Source: Bacteroidales bacterium (lineage in GTDB: Bacteria; Bacteroidota; Bacteroidia; Bacteroidales; UBA4417). From it: a stretch of DNA of 64,000 nt. A model generated the notes under the pieces. It did no database searches, was not told where the DNA came from, and worked only from the letters and a program-made list of their open reading frames with translations. Shown here piece after piece: positions 1 through 9,632 of the stretch (the first letter of the stretch is position 1; each line of letters starts with the position of its first letter). Location of the stretch: NCBI GenBank assembly GCA_030654075.1, contig JAURYB010000117.1, positions 32,289 through 96,288 on the forward strand, in the 5' to 3' direction. Both the position numbers and the translations under genes were made by a program.

Positions 1-161
1 GTAGCACCCTAACAATTCTCTATCTGTTTGATTATCATTACTATGGAACATTTTCATTGTTTATCTTTACTGTTTTTTAAAATGCATATGCCCTGCTATT
101 CTTTCCAAGGCATCAATTTAATTAATAGTTTAGCTTACATTGTACCCCCTTTAATAAAAGT

Positions 162-3100
162 ATGAAAAAGAGATTACTCGTCCTGACTCTAGGTATTTTT
201 CTAGTTTACTCAGGTATTGCACAAATTCCGGCAGGTTATTATGACCAGGCAACAGGAAAATCAGGTGAAGTATTACGGGCAGCATTACGTGATATTACAA
301 CCACCGGCCATATAAAAATCCCATATACCAGCACCTCGTTTGATATCTGGAATGCCTACGCAGTTACAGATGTCAGGCCCGCTCCCAACAACACAATAAT
401 CTGGGATATGTATTCTGATATTCCGAATGGTTCACCTGCTTATACATTCACTATTTATACAAATCAGTGTGGTACCGCTTCTGCCGAGGGCGATTGTTAC
501 TCCAGGGAGCATTGTATGCCCAATTCATGGTGGGGAGGCCTTGATAATACTGCAAACCCGCAATACTCTGACCTGCACCACTTATTTCCGGCAGATCAAT
601 ATGTTAACAATAAAAAAAGCAACTACGTAGTAGCACAAACCTCTACACCTACATGGACTTCGACAAACGGAAGTAAACTGGGGCCTTGCACTTACCCTGG
701 CTATACAGGAACTGTTTTTGAACCAATAAATGATTACAAAGGGGATTTCGCCCGTGCTTATTTATATTTAGCCACGCGCTATATGAATTATCTAAGCACC
801 TGGGTCACGACATATCCTTCATACGAATCTAAATATATTATAAATGAAACTGGCGGAAACTACAAACAATGGTATATTGACCTGTTAATATCATGGAATA
901 ACAGCGATCCTGTAAGCCAGAAGGAAATTGACAGAAACAACAATATTTATTATTACACTCCCCAGCATAACAGAAATCCTTTTATTGATCACCCGGAATA
1001 TGTTTGCCTGGTTTGGAGTTGCGTTTCTTCGCCGGTAATTACAAATATTGTAAGCACCCCAGCTGCCCCAAATTCTACCAGTAATGTATCGGTATCGGCC
1101 ACTATAACGGATGACGTTTCTTTATCATCTGTTACACTGCAATGGTGTACCGATGGATTTAGTTTTGCGAATTCTATCGCGATGTATGAGAATGGAGCTA
1201 CTAATTATGTTACCACTTCATTAATCCCGACTCAGGTGGCTGGCGCTACTGTAACATATAGAATACTAGCAAGCGACAGCAATGGCAGCACAACAACCTC
1301 GTTTACAAGCAGCTATACAATCATTAAAGATGAGCCGACCAGCTATCCGGTATCCTTCAGTTGCGGAACTTCAACCAGTTCCACAATTGCTTTATCATGG
1401 ATTGACGCTACAACTCCGGTAACTCCAGATGGATATTTAGTTAAAGCAAGTTCTGTGAGTCTTGCAGCTATTACAGATCCGGCGGATGGAGTAAGCGAAG
1501 CAAATGGGCCACTGGTTAAGAATGTGGCACAGGGTGCTCAAACCATAAATCTGACTGGCCTGGCTCCGTCAACAACTTACTATTTCAAAATTTATCCTTA
1601 TACCAATTCGGCATCCAACATAGATTATAAGACATTGCCTGCCGCCCCAAACACAAGCTGTGTTACTTTGGAAGGAGAAGCGAATAGTAGTTGTGCCGCA
1701 GATTTACTTATTTCTGAATATATTGAAGGCTCCGGAAACAATAAATATATTGAAATTTCAAATAATACAGGCGTTTCAGTAGATCTCTCGGATTATAAGC
1801 TGCAGCTCTATGCAAATGGTGCGACAACGCCTACAAATAACATTGCGCTGGCTGGAACATTAGCGGATCAAACTACCATTGTATACAAAAACGCTTCTGC
1901 AACGTTATATTCTGTAGCCACATCAAATGCCGCAGTAAATTTTAACGGGAATGATGCGATAGTGCTATTCAAAACTTCAACCAATACTTTTGTTGATATT
2001 TTTGGCAGGATTGGTGAAAATCCGGGGACTGCCTGGACCAGCGACTCCTATTCTACCTTTGACAAGGTTCTTGTAAGAAACTCCTCGGTTACGTCCGGAA
2101 TAACAGTAAATCCAGCTTCTGGTTTTCCTACTTTAACAACCGAATGGACCCAATATTCAATAGATGATATTTCACATTTAGGCTCGCATATAATGACTTG
2201 CCTGACTTGTATCAGCCCTGATGTACAGTCCGGCGATATAATATTTTCCGCAGTTAGTCAAACAGCAATGACCATCAACTGGATAAATGGGGATGGGGAA
2301 AAACGAATATTGGTAATGCGGCAGGGAACACCGGTTACAGAGACCCCGATAACAGGAAACACCTACACGCCTGATACCGTTTTTGGCTTAGGGAATGAGT
2401 TGGGCGCTGATGAATATGTAGTATACAATAATTCTGGTTCCTCTGTAACCGTCAGTAATCTGGTTGCAGATCAAACGTATTATGTATCCATTTTTGAATA
2501 CAATTGTTTGCCGGGATCAGAGATTTATTTAACACCCGCGGTTTCTTCCAGTCAAATTGCATTCGATCCACTTCCGGCTAATGCAGGAACAATTACAGGT
2601 CCAACAATAGTTTGCCAGGGACAAAACGCTCTAATCTATACAGTTCCGCCAATTGACTATGCGACTTCATACATCTGGACATTGCCGGGAGGAGCAATAG
2701 GTTCAAGCATAACAAACAAGATTGACGTGAACTTTACTGTATCTGCTGTTTCCGGAGATATTTCAGTTAAAGGGACTAATGCCTTTGGAAACGGAATAGC
2801 ATCAACCATAGCAGTTATAGTTAATACAATTCCCGCGTCTCCTACAATAACTGCGAATGGTATTATTTTACATTCTGACGCGGCCCAAGGAAATCAATGG
2901 TATAAACAAGCTGGCATAATAACCGAAGCGACAAATCAAGATTATACCGTAACAGCCGATGGCAATTATTATGTTATTGTAACAGATGAAGGATGTAGTT
3001 CAGATACATCAAACACAATTGATGTTGTAGCCGTTGGAATTGAAATATCTCACCCCTATCCTACAATCAATGTTTTCCCAGATCCTTTTAGCGACGAACT

Positions 3101-3293
3101 CAATATTGAATTCAAGGGTAATGTAAAATATACAAATTTCCAAATCTCGAATTCGTCAGGAGTAGTTGTTTTCAAAGGAAAAGTGTTGGAAAAAGCAATT
3201 GTGCGAACTTTAGGTTTTTCTCCTGGAGTTTATTTCTTAAAACTTGAAAATGGAAAGGACTTTAAGTATAAAAAGTTAATAAAAGTAAAATAA
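162..3293 (+). CDS. Secreted endonuclease I-family nuclease with lamin-tail, Ig-like and T9SS C-terminal domains
   Basis: A predicted extracellular nuclease of 1043 residues. An N-terminal signal peptide (about 1-20, ending SGIAQ) is followed by an endonuclease I (EndA/NucM) domain at about 21-290, with the family motif SREHCMPNSWWGG at 114-126 and DLHHLFPADQYVNN after it; His117 lies in the expected metal/catalytic motif. A disulfide-prone Ig-like stretch follows (about 295-390), then an FN3-like segment (about 398-490), a lamin-tail domain (about 521-640, opening LLISEYIEGSGNNKYIEI), a PKD-like segment (about 855-940) and a Por secretion-type C-terminal domain (about 960-1043, FPDPFSDELNI ... 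GVYFLKL). The C-terminal domain implies export by the type IX system and surface attachment or release. A role in scavenging extracellular DNA or RNA is inferred from the family. Confidence 0.9.
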   Translation: MKKRLLVLTLGIFLVYSGIAQIPAGYYDQATGKSGEVLRAALRDITTTGHIKIPYTSTSFDIWNAYAVTDVRPAPNNTIIWDMYSDIPNGSPAYTFTIYTNQCGTASAEGDCYSREHCMPNSWWGGLDNTANPQYSDLHHLFPADQYVNNKKSNYVVAQTSTPTWTSTNGSKLGPCTYPGYTGTVFEPINDYKGDFARAYLYLATRYMNYLSTWVTTYPSYESKYIINETGGNYKQWYIDLLISWNNSDPVSQKEIDRNNNIYYYTPQHNRNPFIDHPEYVCLVWSCVSSPVITNIVSTPAAPNSTSNVSVSATITDDVSLSSVTLQWCTDGFSFANSIAMYENGATNYVTTSLIPTQVAGATVTYRILASDSNGSTTTSFTSSYTIIKDEPTSYPVSFSCGTSTSSTIALSWIDATTPVTPDGYLVKASSVSLAAITDPADGVSEANGPLVKNVAQGAQTINLTGLAPSTTYYFKIYPYTNSASNIDYKTLPAAPNTSCVTLEGEANSSCAADLLISEYIEGSGNNKYIEISNNTGVSVDLSDYKLQLYANGATTPTNNIALAGTLADQTTIVYKNASATLYSVATSNAAVNFNGNDAIVLFKTSTNTFVDIFGRIGENPGTAWTSDSYSTFDKVLVRNSSVTSGITVNPASGFPTLTTEWTQYSIDDISHLGSHIMTCLTCISPDVQSGDIIFSAVSQTAMTINWINGDGEKRILVMRQGTPVTETPITGNTYTPDTVFGLGNELGADEYVVYNNSGSSVTVSNLVADQTYYVSIFEYNCLPGSEIYLTPAVSSSQIAFDPLPANAGTITGPTIVCQGQNALIYTVPPIDYATSYIWTLPGGAIGSSITNKIDVNFTVSAVSGDISVKGTNAFGNGIASTIAVIVNTIPASPTITANGIILHSDAAQGNQWYKQAGIITEATNQDYTVTADGNYYVIVTDEGCSSDTSNTIDVVAVGIEISHPYPTINVFPDPFSDELNIEFKGNVKYTNFQISNSSGVVVFKGKVLEKAIVRTLGFSPGVYFLKLENGKDFKYKKLIKVK

Positions 3294-3331
3294 AAAAAAG
3301 AGGCTGCTTTTCGAAACAGCCTCTTTTTTTT
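3291..3331. terminator. Bidirectional intrinsic terminator between the nuclease gene and metK
   Basis: The sequence has an A-run, the stem AAGAGGCTG, a loop of about ten bases, the complement CAGCCTCTT and a T-run. Because it is flanked by A on one side and T on the other, it can stop transcription from both convergent genes. Confidence 0.85.
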
Positions 3332-3348
3332 AAAAACCAGTAGGTAAA

Positions 3349-4689
3349 TTATAAACCGAACTCTTTTTGAATTTTATCTACACTATCCACTTTTTCCCAG
3401 CCAAAAAACTCAACTTCCTTAAAGTATTTATCTTTCCCATTGATTTTTTCGGTGCGGGTGCTCCCGTTTTTGTAATACACTTCAACCTCAGCTTTGTAGT
3501 GATCACGGCCAAAGTGCCCATATGAAGCGGTGCGTTCAAAAATCGGGTTCTTTAATCCGAAGCGTTGAACAATGGCATACGGGCGCATATCAAAAATCTT
3601 GTGCACTTTTTCAGCAATCTGTCCGTCAGTAAGCTTTTTACCTTCAGCATCTTTTACTCTAGCCGTTTTGTAAGTATTTACATAAATACCAACGGGTTCA
3701 GCAACACCGATTGCGTATGCAACCTGCACCAGGACTTCGTCAGCAACACCAGCAGCAACAAGGTTCTTGGCAATATGACGTGCAGCATAGGCAGCTGAAC
3801 GGTCCACCTTCGAGGAATCTTTTCCTGAAAAAGCACCTCCACCATGTGCACCTTTACCGCCGTAGGTATCAACAATAATTTTACGACCTGTTAAGCCAGT
3901 ATCACCATGAGGTCCGCCAATTACGAACTTACCGGTTGGATTAACAAAGTATTTAACATCATCGCCAAAAAGTTTACGGACACGTGCAGGCAAAGTTCTT
4001 TTTACCCTTGGCAGTAAAACGTTTTTCACATCTTCGGCAATCTGATCCTGCATGGCCTTTTCGGCAGCTTTTATGGCAGCAGACGATGAATCAGCCGGCA
4101 GCACGAATTCATCATGCTGTGTCGAAACAACAATGGTATCAATACGTACAGGCCTGTTACGCTCGTCATATTCGATGGTAACCTGCGATTTGCTGTCAGG
4201 ACGCAGGTATTTCATTTTTTTTCCTTCGCGACGGATAGCAGCCATCTCCTGCAGGAGAATATGCGACAATTCAATCGGCATTGGCATTAATGTATCCATT
4301 TCGTTGTTGGCATAACCAAACATCATTCCCTGGTCACCGGCACCCTGATCTTCGGGATTGCCGCCATGATCAACTCCCATGTAAATATCTTCGGATTGCT
4401 CATGAATGGTCGAAATTACACCACATGAGTTATTATCAAAACGGTATTCAGCTTTTGTATAACCGATACGTTCGATGGTACCACGAACAATTTTCTGAAT
4501 ATCAACATATCCGGTTGTACGAACTTCGCCGCTACAAACTGCAAGGCCTGTAGTTACAAGTGTTTCACAAGCTACTTTACTTTCCGGATCAAAGCGTAAA
4601 AACTCATCCAGCAATGCATCCGAAATCTGATCCGCTACTTTGTCAGGGTGCCCTTCCGACACACTTTCTGATGTAAATAAATATCCCAT
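3349..4689 (-). CDS. metK: S-adenosylmethionine synthetase
   Basis: Methionine adenosyltransferase makes S-adenosylmethionine from ATP and methionine in the cytoplasm. The N-terminus [20 protein letters not shown] is the classic family start, with the conserved [16 protein letters not shown] is the second signature, and [21 protein letters not shown] and [16 protein letters not shown] follow in the expected order. At 446 residues it is longer than the E. coli enzyme (about 384); the extra length includes the C-terminal [29 protein letters not shown] region and appears normal for Bacteroidota. The gene stands alone, facing the nuclease gene across a shared terminator. A promoter-like TACCTTTG lies about 130 bases upstream. 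Confidence 0.98.
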   Translation of the reverse strand: MGYLFTSESVSEGHPDKVADQISDALLDEFLRFDPESKVACETLVTTGLAVCSGEVRTTGYVDIQKIVRGTIERIGYTKAEYRFDNNSCGVISTIHEQSEDIYMGVDHGGNPEDQGAGDQGMMFGYANNEMDTLMPMPIELSHILLQEMAAIRREGKKMKYLRPDSKSQVTIEYDERNRPVRIDTIVVSTQHDEFVLPADSSSAAIKAAEKAMQDQIAEDVKNVLLPRVKRTLPARVRKLFGDDVKYFVNPTGKFVIGGPHGDTGLTGRKIIVDTYGGKGAHGGGAFSGKDSSKVDRSAAYAARHIAKNLVAAGVADEVLVQVAYAIGVAEPVGIYVNTYKTARVKDAEGKKLTDGQIAEKVHKIFDMRPYAIVQRFGLKNPIFERTASYGHFGRDHYKAEVEVYYKNGSTRTEKINGKDKYFKEVEFFGWEKVDSVDKIQKEFGL

Positions 4690-4818
4690 CTCTATCTTAT
4701 TTAAGAGGTTTAAAATTTATAAAAAGATTGAGGAAGTATTAAATACGCTTGCGGAAGTGTATTTTAGCATTTTTTCCTGTGGTTGCAAGCAATCAAATTT
4801 TTCCACTCAATATGACGG

Positions 4819-4826
4819 CAAAGGTA
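4819..4826 (-). promoter_or_regulatory. Candidate -7 element for metK (TACCTTTG)
   Basis: The plus strand reads CAAAGGTA, an exact reverse match to the Bacteroidota -7 consensus TAnnTTTG. I see no -33 TTG at the standard spacing. If used, the 5' leader would be about 125 bases; I recognise no SAM riboswitch in that leader. Confidence 0.4.
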
Positions 4827-4977
4827 TATGATTTTATAATAACTTTCTAAAAATGACAGTAATTCTTATTTGTCATTGTTGCTGAAATCAGGCTGAAAAT
4901 TATGCTAACTACACCTAAAAAATGAAACAAAATCTTCACTTCATTCAGTAACTTCGCAACGCAAAAAATTTCATCTT

Positions 4978-7257
4978 ATGAGCAAATCTGGCATAGCGAC
5001 ATTCTTAATTCTAACAACTTTTTTCTGCAAGGCACAATCACCGGCGTGGTATGTAAATCCTTTTATCGGCACCAACGAAATGGGCCACACCTATCCGGGA
5101 GCTACCGTTCCATTCGGAATGGTTCAGTTGAGTCCCGAAACGGATACTATTCAATATTCGATCGGCCAGGGTTATATTAAGGATGTGTATCGCTACTGTG
5201 CGGGTTACCAGTATTCAGATAAAACTATTGTAGGATTCAGTCATACCCATTTTTCAGGAACCGGTCACAGCGACCTGGGAGATTTCCTTGTAATGCCGAC
5301 AACCGGTAATGTTCAGTTAAATCCCGGCACTGCTAATAATCCTGAATCAGGATATCGCAGCCGGTTTTCCCATGAAACTGAAAAAGCTTCAGCAGGATAT
5401 TATTCGGTTATGCTTAGTGATTATAATATCAAAGCTGAACTCACAACCTCCGCTCGGGTTGGGTTTCACCGGTACACTTTCCCGGAAACTTCAGAGGCAA
5501 ATATTATCCTCGATATGGTTTCGGGCATTTATAATTACGACGGAAAAGTTGTGTGGAGTTCAGTCAGGGTGGAAAATGATACGCTGATTACAGGATACCG
5601 GCAAACGCAGGGCTGGGCCCGCGACCGGACTATGTATTTTGCCATGGTTTTTTCGAAACCAATACGGAACTATGGTTGCCGCGATGAGGGAAAAGTTGTG
5701 TACAACGACTTTTACAGGAAATTCAATACGGCAAAGGATTTCCCTGAAATGTCGGGCCGAAAGCTAAAGACCTATTTCAGTTTCGATACAAAAGCAGGGG
5801 AACAAATCCTTATAAAATTTGCTCTTTCAGCAGTAAGTACCGAAGGAGCTGTCAAAAATCTTAAAGCCGAAATCCCCCACTGGAATTTCGACCTGGTTCA
5901 CCAGCAGGCAGAAGATTCCTGGAATAAAGAATTAAGCCGCATCACTATTGAAGCATCAGAAGAAAAGAAAATAATCTTTTACACAGCCCTGTACCATTCT
6001 TTCCTCTCTCCTACCCTTCTTATGGATGTGGATGGGCAGTATCGCGGCCTTGATCACAACAATCACCTGGCTGAAGGATTTACAAATTATACAACATTTT
6101 CGTTGTGGGATACTTACCGTGCACTTCATCCACTGTTTACACTGGTTCAACAGAATCGCACATCAGATATGATAAACTCCATGCTGGCACATCAGCAGCA
6201 AAGCGTTCATCATATTTTACCGGTCTGGAGCCATTACTCCAACGAAAACTGGTGTATGATCGGCTACCATGCAGCTTCTGTAATTACTGATGCATACATG
6301 AAGGGAATAACTGGTTTCAATGCTCAGAAAGCTCTGGATGCCTGTATTTCAAGTGCTACTTATGCACCAAACGATGGTATCGGTGATTATATGAAATACG
6401 GCTACGTTCCTGCCGATAAATCCTCCAATTCAGCATCTAAAACTCTTGAATATGCGTATGATGATTATTGTATCAGCAAAATGGCAGGAAAAATGGGGAA
6501 ACAAGAAATTGCTTCAACATACGCCAAAAGATCTGAAGCATACAACTTTGTATGGGATAACAACACAGGATTTATGCGTGCAAAGAAAAGTGATGGAACA
6601 TTTCAGTCACCTTTCGATCCGTTAAGCACCGAAAGGCAGGGATTTATTGAAGGCAATGCCTGGAATTACTCATTCTATATTCCTCAAAACCCTGCCCGGC
6701 TGATTGAACTGTACGGTGGCAATAAAAAGTTCATGTTGCACCTAGATTCGTTGTTTGACATAAAGCTGGATGAGAAATACTTTGCTGAATCAGAAGATAT
6801 CAGCGCTGTCGGGATGATTGGCAATTATGTTCACGGAAACGAGCCCAGTCATCATGTTCCCTATTTATATGTATTTGCCGGAGCACCATGGAAAACCCAG
6901 GAACGTATTCACCAGATCGTAAATACCATGTATCATAATACGACCGAAGGCCTTTGCGGCAACGATGACTGCGGGCAAATGTCGGCCTGGTATATTTTCA
7001 GTTCACTGGGATTTTACCCGGTTTGCCCGGGAAGCAATGAATATGTAATTGGTGCTCCATCCGTTGATAAAGCTACCCTGAATCTGGAAAACGGCAAACA
7101 ATTTTCCATCACAGCCCCAAATCTGAACGATAAAAACATATATGTTCAGCAAATCATACTTAATGGAATTCAGAAAAAAGATTTCATTATTCTGCATGAT
7201 GACATTATGAAAGGTGGAACGCTGGAGTTTGTGATGGGGTCGAAACCGAAAAAATGA
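4978..7257 (+). CDS. GH92 family alpha-mannosidase, exported
   Basis: A glycoside hydrolase of family 92 (exo-acting, calcium-dependent alpha-mannosidases, mostly alpha-1,2), 759 residues, about the usual length. A signal peptide (about 1-19, ending CKAQ) directs it to the periplasm or cell surface. The family opening is VNPFIGT...GHTYPGATVPFGMVQLSP at about 24-52. The N-terminal sandwich domain runs to about 260 and the helical barrel follows. The conserved active-site blocks HGNEPSHHVPYLYVFAG (near 619) and GNDDCGQMSAWYIFSSLGFYP (near 660) are both intact, so it should be active. No SusC/SusD pair or other glycan genes flank it, so this is not a complete utilisation locus. The likely substrate is mannose-rich N-glycan or mannan, inferred from the family. 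Confidence 0.95.
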   Translation: MSKSGIATFLILTTFFCKAQSPAWYVNPFIGTNEMGHTYPGATVPFGMVQLSPETDTIQYSIGQGYIKDVYRYCAGYQYSDKTIVGFSHTHFSGTGHSDLGDFLVMPTTGNVQLNPGTANNPESGYRSRFSHETEKASAGYYSVMLSDYNIKAELTTSARVGFHRYTFPETSEANIILDMVSGIYNYDGKVVWSSVRVENDTLITGYRQTQGWARDRTMYFAMVFSKPIRNYGCRDEGKVVYNDFYRKFNTAKDFPEMSGRKLKTYFSFDTKAGEQILIKFALSAVSTEGAVKNLKAEIPHWNFDLVHQQAEDSWNKELSRITIEASEEKKIIFYTALYHSFLSPTLLMDVDGQYRGLDHNNHLAEGFTNYTTFSLWDTYRALHPLFTLVQQNRTSDMINSMLAHQQQSVHHILPVWSHYSNENWCMIGYHAASVITDAYMKGITGFNAQKALDACISSATYAPNDGIGDYMKYGYVPADKSSNSASKTLEYAYDDYCISKMAGKMGKQEIASTYAKRSEAYNFVWDNNTGFMRAKKSDGTFQSPFDPLSTERQGFIEGNAWNYSFYIPQNPARLIELYGGNKKFMLHLDSLFDIKLDEKYFAESEDISAVGMIGNYVHGNEPSHHVPYLYVFAGAPWKTQERIHQIVNTMYHNTTEGLCGNDDCGQMSAWYIFSSLGFYPVCPGSNEYVIGAPSVDKATLNLENGKQFSITAPNLNDKNIYVQQIILNGIQKKDFIILHDDIMKGGTLEFVMGSKPKK

Positions 7258-7405
7258 AGTCGGAAGTCGGAAGTCGGGAGCCGGAAGTCGGAAGTCGGGA
7301 GTCGGAAGTCGGGAGTCGGGAGCCGGAAGTCGGAAGTCGGAAGACGGGAGTCGGGAGTCGGGAGTCGGAAGACGGAAGTCGGAAGTCGGCAGATGAAAAT
7401 CGAAA
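7257..7405. repeat. Degenerate heptanucleotide tandem array (GGAAGTC-type)
   Basis: About 20 consecutive 7-bp units of the form GRAGWCG, with variants GGAGTCG, GGAGCCG, GAAGACG. The array starts at the GH92 stop codon itself and decays after about 7390. The strand asymmetry is strong (almost pure purine plus TC). The open frames that cross it on both strands are consequences of a 7-bp repeat without stops and are not genes. Confidence 0.9.
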
Positions 7406-7452
7406 GACGGCAGACAGAGGGAAGATGATCACAGACGTTCCCTTTCTTTAAC

Positions 7453-7480
7453 TTGTCACACTGAGTGAAGTCGAAGTGCC
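7453..7480 (-). repeat. Dispersed intergenic element, copy 1
   Basis: The reverse complement reads GGCACTTCGACTTCACTCAG followed by TGTGACAA. It matches the element at 55140-55166 at 25 of 27 positions, and the core CACTTCGgCTttGCTCAGTG recurs near 11515. The element has CACT...AGTG dyad character. Confidence 0.75.
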
Positions 7481-7515
7481 TCACTCTTCACTCTTCACTC
7501 TTCACTCCCTACTCC
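7481..7515. repeat. Second heptad array (TCACTCT x5)
   Basis: Units TCACTCT, TCACTCT, TCACTCT, TCACTCC and CTACTCC follow one another exactly every 7 bases, directly after the dispersed element. A pyrimidine-rich tail continues to about 7555. Confidence 0.85.
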
Positions 7516-7567
7516 CAACCAATCAAATTATTTTCCCTCCCCCACCTCCCACATATCGAAAAAATTG

Positions 7568-7575
7568 TATTTTTG
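7568..7575 (+). promoter_or_regulatory. Candidate -7 element for the nitroreductase gene (TATTTTTG)
   Basis: Exact TAnnTTTG match 17 bases before the ATG, which would give a very short leader. No -33 TTG at the usual distance. Confidence 0.4.
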
Positions 7576-7591
7576 ATAAAAACAGAAAGCC

Positions 7592-8107
7592 ATGGATTTT
7601 AATGAAGTTTTATTGAAACGCGAAAGTGTCCGCAACTACGATCCCGAAAAACCGGTTGATATTGATACCCTGAAAAGAATACTGGAAGCCGGCAGGATTG
7701 CTCCTTCGGCATCTAATTACCAACCCTGGGAATTCTGGCTTATTTCATCCAAAGAAATGCTTGAAAAAGTTAAACCTTGTTATTCCAGGTCATGGATAAA
7801 CGATGCGCCTCACATCCTGGTTGTAACCGGAGATCTGGATCATGCCTGGGAACGTTCGGATGGCTATAATTCGCTGCAAACCGACCTGGCGATTGCCATG
7901 CACCAGATGGTTCTGGCTGCCACCAACGAAGGAGTCGGCTCCTGCTGGGTTACCAATTTCGATCCGGATATTTTACGAAAAGCTCTTGGCATTAAGGAAT
8001 CTGTCAAAGTATTCGGAATTACACCACTTGGTTATCCCCGCGAAAGCTATACCAAAAGGACTGTAATTATGCGCAAACCGCTGGAAGATGTAGTGATTTA
8101 TTGCTGA
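7592..8107 (+). CDS. Nitroreductase-family flavoprotein
   Basis: An FMN-dependent NAD(P)H oxidoreductase of the nitroreductase superfamily, 171 residues, at the short end of the family. RESVRNYDPEKPV (10-22) is the usual N-terminal FMN-phosphate-binding motif, and APSASNYQPWEFWLI (37-51) is the second conserved block. LAIAMHQMVLAATNEGVGSCWV forms the core dimer helix, and GITPLGYPRES near the C-terminus closes the FMN site. The native substrate cannot be read from the sequence; quinones, nitroaromatics or flavins are family possibilities. It stands alone, preceded by repeats and followed by a carrier gene in the same direction about 100 bases on. Confidence 0.9.
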   Translation: MDFNEVLLKRESVRNYDPEKPVDIDTLKRILEAGRIAPSASNYQPWEFWLISSKEMLEKVKPCYSRSWINDAPHILVVTGDLDHAWERSDGYNSLQTDLAIAMHQMVLAATNEGVGSCWVTNFDPDILRKALGIKESVKVFGITPLGYPRESYTKRTVIMRKPLEDVVIYC

Positions 8108-8204
8108 TCATACCTGAAGAGGCATTCCAATTCTTTAGAGTGCGGCCAAACTGAACTGTACAATATTTATAGTAAAAACAACATTCGCTTTAATCAGCAA
8201 CCTG

Positions 8205-9599
8205 ATGAAATTAACTCCGCGCGCTTTCCTTTCACTCTTATTTTCAGTACTTACTATTTCTCTGATTCTTAATCTCGGGCAGGCATACGCATTCTGGAGC
8301 CTAAATGAAACAGCTCTGTTAGTAAGCCGTTGGGCTACCATGGTAATGCTGGTGGTTTATGCTATCCGAAAAAAATCCCTGACCACATGGATTCTGATTA
8401 GTATGGTGCTTGGAGCAGAATTCGGTCACGATGTGCCTTCCATAGCCATTCACCTTAACCTGTTCAGCAAGATATTCCTGAATATGGTGAAAACTATTAT
8501 TGCTCCATTGCTTTTTGCAACGCTGGTAGTTGGAATTGCCGGGCATTCAAACCTTAAGCAGGTGGGTCGAATGGGATGGAAATCAATTGTTTATTTTGAA
8601 ATAGTATCAACCATAGCCTTATTTATCGGTTTGTTGGCCATTAATGTAAGTAAAGCAGGAGTTGGCGTAATTATACCAGCCGAAATCAGCCAGACCGGAA
8701 TTCCAACAGTAAAAGCACAGACCTGGGAAGAAATTATCCTTCATATTTTCCCTGAGAATATTGCGAAAGCAATATACGAAGGTCAGGTTTTACAGATTGT
8801 AGTATTCAGTATTGTTTTCGGCATCGCAGTCGCTATGTTAAAAGATCCGCACCGGAACAGGATGGTTCATTTTGCCGAAAGCCTTTCCGAAACCATGTTT
8901 AAATTCACTAACCTGGTAATGTTCCTGGCTCCGGTTGCGGTATTCGCCGCCATTGCATATTCTGTCGGGCATATGGGGCTTAGCATTCTGGGGAACCTGA
9001 TTCAGCTTTTAGCTACTCTTTATGTTGCTTTAATTTTACTTCTGGTATTGGTTTTTTTGCCGGTTGCCTTGATTATGAGGATTCCGATCCGGAATTTTAT
9101 CCGTGCTGTTTCGGAACCGGCGACCATTGCTTTTGCTACTACCAGCTCTGAATCAGCGCTACCGATAGCCATGGAAGCGATGGAGAAGTTTGGTGTTCCC
9201 CGGAAGATCGTCGCATTTGTAATGCCTACCGGCTATAGTTTTAACCTCGACGGAACCACTTTATACCTTTCACTTGCCACTATTTTTGTTGCACAGGTAG
9301 CTGGTATTCATCTGTCGTTCGACAAACAATTACTGATCGTTTTCACCCTTATGCTGACAAGTAAAGGCGTTGCCGGAGTTCCAAGGGCATCGCTGGTAAT
9401 ATTGCTGGGAACTGCAGCCAGTTTCGGACTTCCAACCTGGCCGATTTTTATCATTCTGGGTATTGACGAACTAATGGACATGGCAAGAACTGCCGTAAAT
9501 GTAATTGGCAATTGCCTGGCGACTGCTGTAGTTGCACGCTGGGAAGGAGAATTCGATGAAAATAAGGCTAAGAATTTTAGTACGAAGATGATAGAATAG
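8205..9599 (+). CDS. Dicarboxylate/amino acid:cation symporter (DAACS, DctA/GltP fold)
   Basis: A secondary carrier of the glutamate/C4-dicarboxylate:cation symporter family, 464 residues with many hydrophobic segments. The hairpin and TM7-8 motifs are clear: ATTSSESALP in hairpin 1, MPTGYSFNLDGTTLYLS in TM7, GVAGVPRASLVIL in hairpin 2, and ELMDMARTAVNVIGNCLATA in TM8. SSES.LP and PTGYSFNLDGT resemble the C4-dicarboxylate carrier DctA more than the glutamate carriers, and VIGN has Asn where glutamate carriers have the sodium-site Asp, again as in DctA. The TM8 Asp and Arg that bind substrate in the GltPh structure are kept (DMAR). Uptake of succinate, fumarate or malate, or of aspartate, is inferred. 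The N-terminus has two extra hydrophobic segments before the usual start of the fold. Confidence 0.93.
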   Translation: MKLTPRAFLSLLFSVLTISLILNLGQAYAFWSLNETALLVSRWATMVMLVVYAIRKKSLTTWILISMVLGAEFGHDVPSIAIHLNLFSKIFLNMVKTIIAPLLFATLVVGIAGHSNLKQVGRMGWKSIVYFEIVSTIALFIGLLAINVSKAGVGVIIPAEISQTGIPTVKAQTWEEIILHIFPENIAKAIYEGQVLQIVVFSIVFGIAVAMLKDPHRNRMVHFAESLSETMFKFTNLVMFLAPVAVFAAIAYSVGHMGLSILGNLIQLLATLYVALILLLVLVFLPVALIMRIPIRNFIRAVSEPATIAFATTSSESALPIAMEAMEKFGVPRKIVAFVMPTGYSFNLDGTTLYLSLATIFVAQVAGIHLSFDKQLLIVFTLMLTSKGVAGVPRASLVILLGTAASFGLPTWPIFIILGIDELMDMARTAVNVIGNCLATAVVARWEGEFDENKAKNFSTKMIE

Positions 9600-9632
9600 A
9601 ATATTAGTTTGTTAATATCCTTCGGGTATCAA

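Noticed and set aside
4690..4977. SAM riboswitch upstream of metK
   Set aside because: I looked for a conserved multi-stem leader and found none; a covariance-model search would be needed to exclude it.
4978..7257. Polysaccharide utilisation locus around the GH92 gene
   Set aside because: No SusC/SusD pair, sensor or additional glycosidase is adjacent.
7170..7484. Open frames of 65-104 codons on both strands across the heptad array
   Set aside because: A 7-bp repeat without stop triplets keeps all frames open. The translations are period-7 repeats (for example GSRESEV-like) and overlap the GH92 gene end.
7257..7515. CRISPR array
   Set aside because: The units are 7 bp without unique spacers, and no cas gene is in the window.
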